Assembly: GCA_902490325.1 (NCBI GenBank)
Contig: CABUDJ010000011.1
Coordinates: 1-36,524 of the forward strand
From: an uncultured Collinsella sp.
GTDB taxonomy: Bacteria; Actinomycetota; Coriobacteriia; Coriobacteriales; Coriobacteriaceae
Reading direction: 5' to 3'
DNA: 36,524 bases
Below, piece by piece: positions 6,771-18,401 of this stretch. Under the pieces are notes generated by a model. It saw only the letters and a program-made list of their open reading frames with translations, searched no databases and was not told the DNA's origin. Position numbers and translations under genes: made by a program. The number at the start of each line of letters is the position of its first letter. Positions within the stretch are counted from its first letter, which is position 1.

Positions 6771-7170
6771 GCTGCTGCGTTGTCCCCGGGGATTGCGTTC
6801 GCTGACATCGGCCGTGTGATAGTCACCCGGGGTAAACCTTTACCGCCCGCCTATATTTGCCGAAATATGGCTTGGCGGCGGGGTACAATAAATCCGCATG
6901 CGGATTTCCGTTGCGGGCGCTTCCCATCGCCGGGGCGTGCCCGGGAGCATCCGGCATGCGGCCTTTGCGGCGCTCGGTCATGTGCAAGACGGGCGGTCGG
7001 GTCTGTGGGGCGCATCAACTGTCCCTCGCCTCGGCATGTTTTCTCTCCACGCCACGTACCTGCTGCTGAGCCTGCCTGCCAGATGATTGGAAGCAACAGC
7101 GTAAATCCCATCACGCCAACATCCCGGCGATCGCCGGGGCCTGTATACCTATATGAGAGGAGAGGGGTAT
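6771..7170 (+). promoter_or_regulatory. Leader and promoter region of nifJ
   Basis: No gene is supported. TACAAT at 6884-6889 is a good -10 element, without a well-spaced -35. If used it leaves a leader of about 270 nt before the nifJ start, GC-rich and with short hairpins such as CGGCGATCGCCG just before the ribosome binding site (GAGAGGAGAGGGG, 7155-7167). No known riboswitch was recognised. Confidence 0.35.
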
Positions 7171-10710
<3,540 letters not shown>

Positions 10711-10720
10711 GTCTCCCACC

Positions 10721-10845
10721 GCAGGATCTGAGGGCTGACCTTCGCGGACGTCCTCGGACATGAAAGAACCCCCGCTGCGCACTACGTGCGGCGGGGGTTC
10801 TTTCGTCCTGCGGAGTGTCCGCGAAGGTCAGCCCTCAGATCCTGC
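10721..10845. repeat. Nested palindrome enclosing the nifJ terminator
   Basis: Outer arms 10721-10749 and 10817-10845 are perfect 29-bp inverted copies. Inside, 10762-10775 and 10791-10804 form a second perfect 14-bp stem. The two stems are joined by unequal spacers (12 nt each side, differing in sequence). It begins 10 nt after the nifJ stop. A simple terminator needs only the inner stem; the outer arms are extra. Confidence 0.85.
10762..10804 (+). terminator. Rho-independent terminator of nifJ
   Basis: A GC-rich 14-bp stem (GAAAGAACCCCCGC with its complement) ends in TTCTTTC. The symmetrical stem could stop transcription from both sides, including that of the - strand ATPase gene ending at 10988. 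Confidence 0.8.
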
Positions 10846-10987
10846 TACGACTATGTCCTCGGATTGTGGGGCTGCATGAGGGACGTGGTTGTGGGGGCCT
10901 TTTGTCCCCGTCGCTGTTTCGCGGCGCGGCCGCGAAACCACGCGTTACTTTGGTTATGGAGGGGGCTTGGTTGTTGGTTCAGATGAT

Positions 10988-12349
10988 CTAGAGAGATATG
11001 GGTGCAAATGAGAAATCGTTGTTGGGGTCGTCCTTTTCCATAAACTCATCGAGGCAGAATGTCATATAGATTGGAACGTACAGGATCTTGCCCTCTTCGC
11101 TAAGGTTTTCGTGGCTCAGCACAACGGCCTCGGGAATCTTGTACTCGCCCACACTCATCAGGCGATCGAGGGCCGCATGTGCTCGAACTTTCTTGCCCGA
11201 TTTGACTTCGATTGGGACAACATGTCCTCGGGCGCCTTCGATTACAAAGTCGACTTCACCGACCTCACGTGTTTGGTAGTACCACGTATCTGCTCCGAGG
11301 GCAACAAGCTCCTGCGCGACCACGTTTTCATAGAGACCGCCGAGGTTGGGGGTTTTCATATCTAGATATACAGCGCGTGCCGTGCTACCGGGATGTCGCG
11401 ATGCGAGCATTCCTGTATCGGACTCGTATAGTTTGAAGGCGGCTGCCTTCTCTGTCCTCTTAAGAGGACTCCGGGCCTCCGTCACCTGGGGGACCATCAA
11501 TCCAACGCCTGCGTTCACCAGCCATAGGAAATCCTGCTCGTATTTTTGAAGACGAGCTCCCTCGCCTAGAGACGAGACGATAAAGCGATGGGACTCCGCC
11601 TCAAGCTGAACGGGAATTTGCTCGAAAATGGAGCGAACGTTAAACGCTCGAGTCGATGCATATTTAGAGATATCGCTTTTGTACTGATCGACTAGCTGAA
11701 TTTGAAGCACACGCGTTCTCACGAGCGAATAGCCCGAATCGATATAGTTCTGAACGACCTCTGGCATGCCGCCGCAAACGATATAGGCTCTAAAGTTTTT
11801 GAGCATCGCCTCATGAATATAGTTTTCGACGGGACGTCTCTCGACAAGGCAGCTGCGAATGTCTGCAAGCACATTCTCGCTGATGCTGTTTGCCCAACAG
11901 AACTCTTCAAAATCCATCGGTCGCATAACAATGTGCTCGACATACCCCACCGGAAAAGAAGAGATCCCCTTAAACTCAGTCCCAAGCATAGACCCCGAGA
12001 AGACATAGCTAAAGCGTCCGTCCTCGACCAGCGCCTTCATAAGTGTAACGATCTGCGGATACTCCTGAATCTCATCGACGAAGATAAGCGTGTCTCCTTC
12101 AACAAGCGGTGCATCCGCAAGAAGGGCCACACGGTTGATGAAGTCAATGGAGTTCTTAGCGCCAACAAGTACGTCTCTTGCCTCGGCATCGAGTAGCAGA
12201 TTGACCTCATAATACGAAGCGTAGTTGCTCTTTCCAAACGCGCGAATTGCATAGCTCTTGCCAATCTGACGCGCGCCAGTAACAAGCAACGCTTTATTGG
12301 ATTTGTTCTTCCAGCTCAAAAGCCTGTCAGTGACCTTACGGCGTAGCAT
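10988..12349 (-). CDS. ATPase of the AAA_14 / DUF4143 family
   Basis: A 453-residue protein with an N-terminal AAA_14 ATPase module: Walker A TGARQIGKS at about 25-33 and a Walker B-like TLIFVDEIQEYP near 108-119, followed by FSGSMLG. The C-terminal DUF4143 part contains ENVVAQELVALG and the nuclease-like VDFVIEGARGHVVPIEVKSGKK, a PD-(D/E)XK-like pattern seen in this family. Biological role is unknown for the family; it is common and mobile in gut bacteria. The ATG has a GAGAGG ribosome binding site. Base composition is lower in GC than neighbours, a sign of transfer. It stands alone, with a tandem repeat directly upstream. Confidence 0.85.
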   Translation of the reverse strand: MLRRKVTDRLLSWKNKSNKALLVTGARQIGKSYAIRAFGKSNYASYYEVNLLLDAEARDVLVGAKNSIDFINRVALLADAPLVEGDTLIFVDEIQEYPQIVTLMKALVEDGRFSYVFSGSMLGTEFKGISSFPVGYVEHIVMRPMDFEEFCWANSISENVLADIRSCLVERRPVENYIHEAMLKNFRAYIVCGGMPEVVQNYIDSGYSLVRTRVLQIQLVDQYKSDISKYASTRAFNVRSIFEQIPVQLEAESHRFIVSSLGEGARLQKYEQDFLWLVNAGVGLMVPQVTEARSPLKRTEKAAAFKLYESDTGMLASRHPGSTARAVYLDMKTPNLGGLYENVVAQELVALGADTWYYQTREVGEVDFVIEGARGHVVPIEVKSGKKVRAHAALDRLMSVGEYKIPEAVVLSHENLSEEGKILYVPIYMTFCLDEFMEKDDPNNDFSFAPISL

Positions 12350-12364
12350 TAAAACCTCTCAATG

Positions 12365-12450
12365 ACAAAAATTGGCAAATAGATTTGACCCTAATCATAC
12401 AAAAATTGGCAGATAGATTTGACCCAAATCATACAAAAATTGGCAAATAG
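12365..12450. repeat. 34-bp tandem repeat, 2.5 copies
   Basis: Copies at 12365-12398, 12399-12432 and a partial one at 12433-12450 share the core ACAAAAATTGGCAAATAG with only isolated base changes. They lie 15 nt upstream of the - strand ATPase start, so they cover its promoter and could be operator sites. Each holds a TATGAT-like -10 candidate on the - strand. Confidence 0.85.
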
Positions 12451-12675
12451 CAAAGCTCGCTTAGGCCTCAAAGCCAGCGAGCCAGCACGGTACTTTGCGA
12501 AAAGGCTGGCAGCGCCGTTGTTGAGGGTGGCCAGGTTGGCAGTGGCGCCGTTAGCGTTCTCGGCTGCTTGGGCGCGCAGGAGCGAAAGGGCGTCGGCAGC
12601 GTTCATGCAGAAGCCGACGGTAAAGTTCCATACTGCGAACTCGCAGTCGCTTGCCGCGGGGTGAAGCGCGATCGG
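12451..12675 (-). pseudogene. Unidentified coding remnant
   Basis: An open stretch on the - strand, preceded by a TAG at 12678-12676, has protein-like composition (AVWNFTVGFCMNAADAL, then RAQAAENANGATANLATL) but no start and no family that I recognise. It runs into the tandem repeat. It is probably the leftover of a gene broken when the ATPase region was inserted. Confidence 0.3.
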
Positions 12676-12678
12676 CTA

Positions 12679-13041
12679 TCCCTTATGTTGGATGAAAAGC
12701 CCCATGTTTTTGCAGGGATGCATACTCGTCAAATTAATGTATAGAATCGCGTATAGTGCGAGTAAGATATTGCGCTGTCCGTTTTGTGTTTAGCAAAGAT
12801 ATAGTTTGCATAATCTGGTCTAATCCCTGCTCTATTTAAATAAAGTTGCACGTAAATGGCGTAGATATACCTGAACTGGGCTTCTTTACGCTGAGCGGGT
12901 AAAATCGACCGTTCGCCGCTTAGGTATTTCCAAAATGAATAAAATGAGCGATAAAGAGAATATAAACCCTAATAAACTCGCGTATCGCACGGACGCGGGT
13001 TATTAATGGGTTGTAGGCCTTTTACAGAAAGGATTCCAGCA
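12679..13041 (+). promoter_or_regulatory. AT-rich upstream region of arcC
   Basis: No gene is supported. The stretch is far richer in A and T than the genes around it, with several TATAAA/TATAGT-like elements and an imperfect AATGAATAAAATGA pattern loosely like an ArgR half-box. It presumably holds the arcC promoter; no single -35/-10 pair or operator is clear. The arcC ribosome binding site is GAAAGGA at 13027-13033. Confidence 0.35.
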
Positions 13042-14004
13042 ATGTCTAAGCCTCTTGGCAAGCCCGATCGTATTGTCGTCGCCCTCGGCGGCAACGCCCT
13101 CGGCAACAACCCCGTCGAGCAGATCGAGGCCGTGAGCAACACCGCCCACGCTCTCCTCGGCCTCATCGAGCAGGGCAACGAGATCATCATCACCCACGGC
13201 AACGGCCCGCAGGTCGGCATGATCCAGAACGCCTTCGCCGCCGCCCACGACGCCATCGGCACCCCCGAGATGCCGCTGCCCGAGTGCGGCGCCATGTCCC
13301 AGGGCTACATCGGCTATCACCTGCAGCAGGGCATCGGCCGCGAGATGCACAAGCGCTACAAGCGTTGGCACGCCGCCACCGTCGTCACCCAGATCGAGTG
13401 CGATCCCGACGATCCCGCGTTCAAGAACCCGACCAAGCCGATCGGCCCCTTCTACACCGAGGAGCAGGCCAAGGAGTTCATGGCCGAGGATCCCTCCAAG
13501 GTCTTCGTCGAGGATTCCGGCCGCGGCTGGCGTCGCGTCGTCGCCTCCCCCGATCCCAAGAAGATCGTCGAGGCCGACTCCATCCTCAACCTGCTCGACA
13601 ACGAGTTCATCGTCATCGCCTGCGGTGGCGGCGGCATCCCCGTCGTCCGCGACTACGAGAACAAGGGCTGCTACAAGGGCGTTCCCGCCGTCATCGACAA
13701 GGACCTGGGCGGCGAGCTGCTGGCCGAGGACTGCGACGCCGACGTCCTGTTCCTGCTGACCGCCGTCGAGCACGTCGCCATCAACTTTGGCAAGCCCAAC
13801 CAGGAGGAGCTCGAGGACCTCACCGCCGACGAGGCCGAGCGCCTGGCCGACGAGGGTCAGTTCGGCAAGGGTTCCATGGAGCCCAAGGTCCGCGCCGCCA
13901 TCAAGTTCGCCCGCTCCCGCAAGGGCCGCACCTGCATCATCGGCGCCCTGGACAAGGCCGCCGAGACCATGGCCGGCCTCTCCGGTACCCGCATCCACGA
14001 GTAG
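13042..14004 (+). CDS. arcC: Carbamate kinase
   Basis: Catalyses carbamoyl phosphate + ADP to ATP + carbamate (CO2 and NH3), the energy-yielding last step of arginine or citrulline fermentation. The 320 residues begin with the family hallmark VVALGGNALG, followed by HGNGPQVG, the long insertion with FYTEEQAKEF, ACGGGGIPVV and the C-terminal GTRI tail. The ATG at 13042 is preferred to 13006 because of the upstream GAAAGGA and the family's usual N-terminus. It stands alone on the + strand, about 14 kb from ornithine carbamoyltransferase, the carbamoyl phosphate source in this window. Codon bias is as strong as that of nifJ, so high expression is likely. Confidence 0.96.
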   Translation: MSKPLGKPDRIVVALGGNALGNNPVEQIEAVSNTAHALLGLIEQGNEIIITHGNGPQVGMIQNAFAAAHDAIGTPEMPLPECGAMSQGYIGYHLQQGIGREMHKRYKRWHAATVVTQIECDPDDPAFKNPTKPIGPFYTEEQAKEFMAEDPSKVFVEDSGRGWRRVVASPDPKKIVEADSILNLLDNEFIVIACGGGGIPVVRDYENKGCYKGVPAVIDKDLGGELLAEDCDADVLFLLTAVEHVAINFGKPNQEELEDLTADEAERLADEGQFGKGSMEPKVRAAIKFARSRKGRTCIIGALDKAAETMAGLSGTRIHE

Positions 14005-14069
14005 CCCCTACTCCGTTGCCTCTCCCGTGGGCGCCAGGCAAAGCGCCCACAAACTAGCCTCTCTTCATG

Positions 14070-14103
14070 AGCCCCGCGGTCCGCTCCGACTGCGGGGCTT
14101 TTG
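14070..14103 (+). terminator. Terminator of arcC
   Basis: AGCCCCGC pairs with GCGGGGCT (14070-14077, 14092-14099) around a short inner stem, followed by TTTT. Just before it, GTGGGCGC/GCGCCCAC (14027-14034, 14043-14050) forms a second stem, so the transcript may have a two-hairpin end. Confidence 0.75.
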
Positions 14104-14359
14104 CTATTCACCTAGTCATTGGGGACGTTCTTAAACGACTAGTCAAACAAGAACGTCCACAACGACTACTCATTTAAGTCTGTCCCCAATGACTGCGGAA
14201 AGCGCATCTCACACCGGCACATGGCTTTCGGGTCCTTTCTCCGTGCTCCCTATAAGTTCGGCTGGACTCCCCGCAACCTGTTCCGAGTTGGCGGAACGAG
14301 CGCGACGTGGAGTGTCATTCTTTACCGCGTTAGACTAGACGCAGGGAAAGGAGGAGGAC
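14104..14359. repeat. Mosaic intergenic repeat upstream of PTS regulator
   Basis: The stretch holds AGTCATTGGGGAC and its inverted copy GTCCCCAATGACT about 70 bp apart, and between them GGACGTTCTT with its inverted copy AAGAACGTCC. The segment near 14166-14190 recurs almost unchanged near 20274-20298, and the CTGCGGAAAGCGCATC block after it recurs in variants at 20030 and 20146. The last ~100 bases before 14360 should hold the regulator's promoter. Confidence 0.7.
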
Positions 14360-16255
14360 ATGGATGCTCGCGTCAAGCAGCTTGTAAATATGATCGAGGA
14401 CGCTCAGCCTGTCGCTGTCGCGGTACTTGCCAAGCGTCTCGAGGTAAGCGAGCGCGCCGTGAGAAACTATATCCATCGCGCAAACGACAACCTTGCAGGG
14501 GTTGCACGCATCGTTGGCAGCAAGGGGCAGTATCGTATCGATGTTGCACGTGCAGATGAGCTTGCTCGCTTGCTAGACGGTGCGGCTCAGGCCCATCCGG
14601 GCATTCCTGATACGCGCGACGGCCGTGTGTCCTTCCTTCTTAACGACCTCCTCATGCGGTCCCAGTGGGTGACGATTGAGGAGTATGCGGATTTACTCTA
14701 CGTTTCGGCGCGAACTCTGTCCAATGACATGCGTCTGGTAGAGCAGAAACTCGCCCAATTTGACTTAACGCTCGAAAAGCGCCCACGCTACGGAATCCGC
14801 GTTGCGGGCGGGGAGTCGCAACGGCGCCTGTGCCTGGCCTCGCTGGTGAGGCCCGTGTTGCCCGACACCGACGATGCAAAGCTCGCCGAGCGCCTGCGGG
14901 CCATCGCCGCATGTGTGGACGATGCCCTGACGGCCTCGCCCGTCACGGTGAGCTCGCTGGCATCCCGCAATCTCATCATGCATCTTTACATTGCTCTTGG
15001 CCGCATCGAGCAGGGCTGCTATGTCCCAGCTGCAGAATCGGACGTTCAAAAACTGGAGGGAACGCGCGAATACGCCGCGGCTTTCCAGATTGCCGCAAAC
15101 ATCAAGGATGCCCTGGGCGTGAGCATGCCCCGAGAAGAGGTTGCCTTTATCGCAATCCATTTGCTCGGCAGGGGCACGGGCGTGCCCGAGAAGGGCTCTG
15201 CCGTTATCTCGGACGAGATGTGGGAGATTGCTTCCGAGATGGTACGTGCGGTCAACGATGAGTTTAGGTTTGACTTTAGCGGCGATCTTGAACTTCGCAT
15301 GAACCTTGCTCGGCATATCGGCCCTCTGGGCTATCGCCTTGAATATCACATGCATATGGATAACCCCATGCTGCCCGATATCAAGACGAGGTTTCCGTTG
15401 GCCTATTCGATGGCAGCTGGCACCTCGCAGGTACTCGAGCGTCATTTTGGCAGCCAGCCCTCTGATGAAGAGCTCGGCTACATCGCCATGGCATTTGCCC
15501 TGGCCCTCGAGCAGCAAGCCGACCAGCCGCGTCGCAAACGCATCCTGATCGTGTGCGCCTCGGGAGCGGGAAGCGCCCGTATGCTCGAGCACCAGTACCG
15601 CAAGCAGTTTGGCATGTATATCGATTCGATTGAGACATGCGATGTCGCCCGCGTGGGAACGTTCGATTTTTCGCATATCGACTACGTGTTCACAACGGTG
15701 CCGCTCAACGTCAAGTTGCCCGTGCCCGTCCGCGAGGCCGATTTCTTCTTGGAGACGAGCGATGTCAACGCTATCCGCAAGGTGCTGAGCGACGACACTG
15801 CGCAATCGGACTCCGTGAGCTCTTTCTTTAGCCGTGCCCTGTTCTTCAACTGCGTTGAGGCGTCGTCGAAGCAGGCCGTTCTCCGATATCTCTCCGAGCG
15901 CGCCGTCGAGAGCGGCCGTGTCGATGCCCAGTTTGCCCAAGAGGTCGCCGAGCGCGAGAGCGCGAGCGCCACCTCGTTTGGCAATGGGGTAGCCATGCCC
16001 CATGGGATGCATCCCTTGAGCGCCGAGGCCTTTGTTACCGTGGGCCTGCTCGAACATCCCATTCTTTGGGACGAATACGGCCATGAGGTCGATATCGTCT
16101 TTATGGTGTCGTTTGCCCGGTCGGGCGGCGATGAGGCGCGGATCTTGAGCTCACTGCTCGCCGAGATCTTTATGGACCGCCAGGGGGTCGAGCGCCTACG
16201 CGAGCGCCGGTCCTGGCATGAGCTGATGGCGCTTGTGCAAGCGCATACGGCTTAA
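14360..16255 (+). CDS. LicR-like PTS-controlled transcription activator
   Basis: A 631-residue multidomain regulator. Order: N-terminal helix-turn-helix (about 1-60, VAVLAKRLEVSERAVRNYI), a second Mga-like helix-turn-helix (about 90-150, EEYADLLYVSARTLSNDM), two PRD modules (about 165-390; PRD1 histidine in AFIAIHLLGRG, PRD2 with NLARHIGPLGYRL), an EIIB-like domain starting ILIVCASGAGSARML near 395, and an EIIA-like domain (about 495-631) with the phosphoacceptor-type histidine in GVAMPHG. Phosphorylation by HPr and the sugar-specific EIIB would tune activity. In PRD2 the usual second histidine position reads GYIAMAFAL, with alanine, so one control site may be lost. GGAGGAGG precedes the ATG. 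It heads the EIIA-EIIB-EIIC-glucosidase genes on the same strand and should activate them. Confidence 0.9.
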   Translation: MDARVKQLVNMIEDAQPVAVAVLAKRLEVSERAVRNYIHRANDNLAGVARIVGSKGQYRIDVARADELARLLDGAAQAHPGIPDTRDGRVSFLLNDLLMRSQWVTIEEYADLLYVSARTLSNDMRLVEQKLAQFDLTLEKRPRYGIRVAGGESQRRLCLASLVRPVLPDTDDAKLAERLRAIAACVDDALTASPVTVSSLASRNLIMHLYIALGRIEQGCYVPAAESDVQKLEGTREYAAAFQIAANIKDALGVSMPREEVAFIAIHLLGRGTGVPEKGSAVISDEMWEIASEMVRAVNDEFRFDFSGDLELRMNLARHIGPLGYRLEYHMHMDNPMLPDIKTRFPLAYSMAAGTSQVLERHFGSQPSDEELGYIAMAFALALEQQADQPRRKRILIVCASGAGSARMLEHQYRKQFGMYIDSIETCDVARVGTFDFSHIDYVFTTVPLNVKLPVPVREADFFLETSDVNAIRKVLSDDTAQSDSVSSFFSRALFFNCVEASSKQAVLRYLSERAVESGRVDAQFAQEVAERESASATSFGNGVAMPHGMHPLSAEAFVTVGLLEHPILWDEYGHEVDIVFMVSFARSGGDEARILSSLLAEIFMDRQGVERLRERRSWHELMALVQAHTA

Positions 16256-16374
16256 GACTTCTTTTGTCGATGACCCTGTCAGTCTACCTGCAATAAACCT
16301 CGAGGATTGCGGGCGGGAGATAGGCGTTTCGAATATTCAAGTACAAACCAAACATCACGGGAGAGGAGACCGTT

Positions 16375-16701
16375 ATGGACGATCAGGGAACCGAGATGGT
16401 TTCGTTTCAGCTGGTCGCTGCAGCGGGAGAGGCACGCAGCCTTGCCTTCGAAGCCCTTGAAAAGGCAAAGGCGGGGGATTTTGACGCCGCCGCCAAACTC
16501 ATGAAGCAGTCAAAGGATGCGGGAATCAAGGCTCACCACATCCAAACGCAGCTGCTTTCGACTGAGGCAGCGGGCGAGCATCTGTCGGTGGATGTGTTGC
16601 TGGTCCATGCTCAGGACCACCTCATGTGCTCCATGCTTGCTCAGGAGCTCGTGCAGGAGCTGATCTGCCTGTATGAGCGCACTGCAACCAAGAACGCCTA
16701 G
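16375..16701 (+). CDS. PTS lactose/cellobiose-family EIIA
   Basis: A 108-residue soluble phosphocarrier taking phosphate from HPr and passing it to EIIB. The active-site histidine is His78 in LLVHAQDHLM, a signature of the Lac/Chb EIIA family; length is typical (100-115) and the protein is helical, forming trimers in known members. GAGAGGAG precedes the ATG. It is 119 nt after the regulator and 46 nt before EIIB, the usual IIA-IIB-IIC order for beta-glucoside uptake. Confidence 0.94.
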   Translation: MDDQGTEMVSFQLVAAAGEARSLAFEALEKAKAGDFDAAAKLMKQSKDAGIKAHHIQTQLLSTEAAGEHLSVDVLLVHAQDHLMCSMLAQELVQELICLYERTATKNA

Positions 16702-16747
16702 CGGCGTGCGGTGACTATCCAACCAATCAATGCGAAGGGAATCCCTT

Positions 16748-17041
16748 ATGAAGATCCTTCTTGTTTGCGCAGCTGGTCTGTCTACAAGCATTCTGATGAA
16801 GAAACTCGAGAAATATGCGGAGCAAAACGGCATCGAGCTCGATATCGATGCGGTGGGTATCGGCGAGTATCAGGAGACGTGCGCCAATTATGACGTGCTG
16901 CTCTTGGGGCCGCAGGTGTCCTACCAGCTCAACACCGTCAAGCAGGGGAGCGGTAAGCCGACCGCGGTCATCCCCGCACAGGACTACGGCATGGGCAACG
17001 CCGCCAACGTGCTGGCACTCGCCCAGTCGCTGTTGGGTTAG
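16748..17041 (+). CDS. PTS lactose/cellobiose-family EIIB
   Basis: A 97-residue phosphocarrier with the phosphorylated cysteine at residue 7 in MKILLVCAAGLSTS, characteristic of the Lac/Chb EIIB fold, and the YDVLLLGPQVSYQ strand. Starting at the ATG 16748 gives the family's usual N-terminus; the upstream in-frame start at 16730 would add six unlikely residues. It passes phosphate to the sugar held by EIIC. EIIC begins 9 nt downstream, so they are translated together. Confidence 0.94.
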   Translation: MKILLVCAAGLSTSILMKKLEKYAEQNGIELDIDAVGIGEYQETCANYDVLLLGPQVSYQLNTVKQGSGKPTAVIPAQDYGMGNAANVLALAQSLLG

Positions 17042-17050
17042 GAGGCAACC

Positions 17051-18400
17051 ATGGAGAAGTTCATGACCCTGCTTCAGGAAAAACTGACCCCTATCGCCAA
17101 TTTCTGCGGCACCGAGCGCCACTTTGCCTCCATGCAAAAGGGCTTTATGAGCGCGATCAGCTTCATCTTGGTATCTGCCGTCTTTATGATTCTCGCCAAC
17201 CCGCCGGTCACGGCCGACCTGGTGGCGCAGGGCGGGTTCTGGTCCGTCTTTGGCCCTTGGCTCGATTTTGCCACGGCCAATAAGCTCACGCTGCTCATTC
17301 CCTTCAACATGACGATGGGCATACTGTCGGTGATCGTGACGTTCGCAATCGCCTATAACCTGGCGGGCACCTACAAGATGCCCAAGCTTAACGCCGGTAT
17401 GACCTCGCTGGTGATGTTCCTGATCGCCGCGGCGCCGTCGTCCTACTACCAGCTTGCTGACGAGTCCGTGCTCCAGGCGGTCCCCTGCACCTATCTGGGT
17501 GCGCAGGGCCTGTTTACCGCCATCATCGTTGCCTTGGTCTCCGTCGAGGTCACGCGCTTCTGCCAGACCAAGGGCATCACCATCAAGATGCCCGATGGCG
17601 TGCCGCCGTTTTTGTCCGAAACCTTTGGCGCCATCGTACCTATGCTCGCCAACATCCTCATCTTCTTTGGCGGCAACCTGCTGATCCAGATGATCGATCC
17701 CGCGCTGTCCATCCCCTCGGTTATCGAGAAGCTGCTCGCTGCCCCGCTTTCCGTCGCAGTTGACTCTGTGCCCGGCGCACTGCTTATCTGCTTCATGACG
17801 CTGCTGTTTTGGTGCTTTGGCGTCCACGGCAACATGATCGTAATGCCCATCACCGCCCCGGTCACGCTTGCCGCCTTTGCCGCCAACGCCTCGCTCTATG
17901 CTGCCGGGCAGCCGCTTGAGTTCCACCCGGCGCTCATGTCGTTGGCCATCAACCTCATCGGCGGCACGGGTAATACGTTCTCTTTTGTGGCGCTCTGCGC
18001 GTTTAGGGCAAAGTCGCAGCAGCTCAAGGCATTTGGCAGGGCATCGATCGTGCCGAGCTTCTTCCGTATCTCCGAGCCCGCGATCTTCGGCGCGCCCATC
18101 ATCTTCAACCCGATCCTCATGATTCCGTTTGTGCTAGGCGGCATGATCTCGGCCCTGCTGTATTGGGGTGCGGTCTCACTGGGTCTTGTCTCTAACTTCT
18201 ACATCTTGGTGAGCGGCACGTTCCCCATCTTCGTTCAGGGCTTTGTCCAGTGCCTCGACCCGCGCATCTGGGTGTTTACGATCGTTTTGATCGTGGTCAT
18301 GGCTGTGGTCTGGTACCCGTTCTTTAAGGTGTACGATAACCAGCTCCTGGCTCAGGAGCAGGAGAACGCCGCGGCAGCTTCTGCCGAGGATGCTGAGTAG
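17051..18400 (+). CDS. PTS lactose/cellobiose-family EIIC permease
   Basis: A 449-residue inner-membrane permease with about ten hydrophobic segments, moving and phosphorylating a beta-glucoside together with EIIB. The N-terminal amphipathic part KLTPIANFCGTERHFASMQKG, the FGVHGNMIVMP segment and the GGTGNTFSFV and SEPAIFGAPIIFNP loops match the cellobiose/chitobiose EIIC family, the last holding the sugar-binding glutamate region. TTAGGAGGC before the ATG is a strong ribosome binding site. The exact sugar (cellobiose, gentiobiose, arbutin or salicin types) cannot be read from sequence; the GH1 partner favours beta-glucosides over chitobiose. Confidence 0.94.
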   Translation: MEKFMTLLQEKLTPIANFCGTERHFASMQKGFMSAISFILVSAVFMILANPPVTADLVAQGGFWSVFGPWLDFATANKLTLLIPFNMTMGILSVIVTFAIAYNLAGTYKMPKLNAGMTSLVMFLIAAAPSSYYQLADESVLQAVPCTYLGAQGLFTAIIVALVSVEVTRFCQTKGITIKMPDGVPPFLSETFGAIVPMLANILIFFGGNLLIQMIDPALSIPSVIEKLLAAPLSVAVDSVPGALLICFMTLLFWCFGVHGNMIVMPITAPVTLAAFAANASLYAAGQPLEFHPALMSLAINLIGGTGNTFSFVALCAFRAKSQQLKAFGRASIVPSFFRISEPAIFGAPIIFNPILMIPFVLGGMISALLYWGAVSLGLVSNFYILVSGTFPIFVQGFVQCLDPRIWVFTIVLIVVMAVVWYPFFKVYDNQLLAQEQENAAAASAEDAE

Positions 18401-18401
18401 C

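Noticed and set aside
13003..13998. A 331-codon open frame on the - strand opposite arcC
   Set aside because: Shadow of a GC-rich, codon-biased gene; low-complexity composition.
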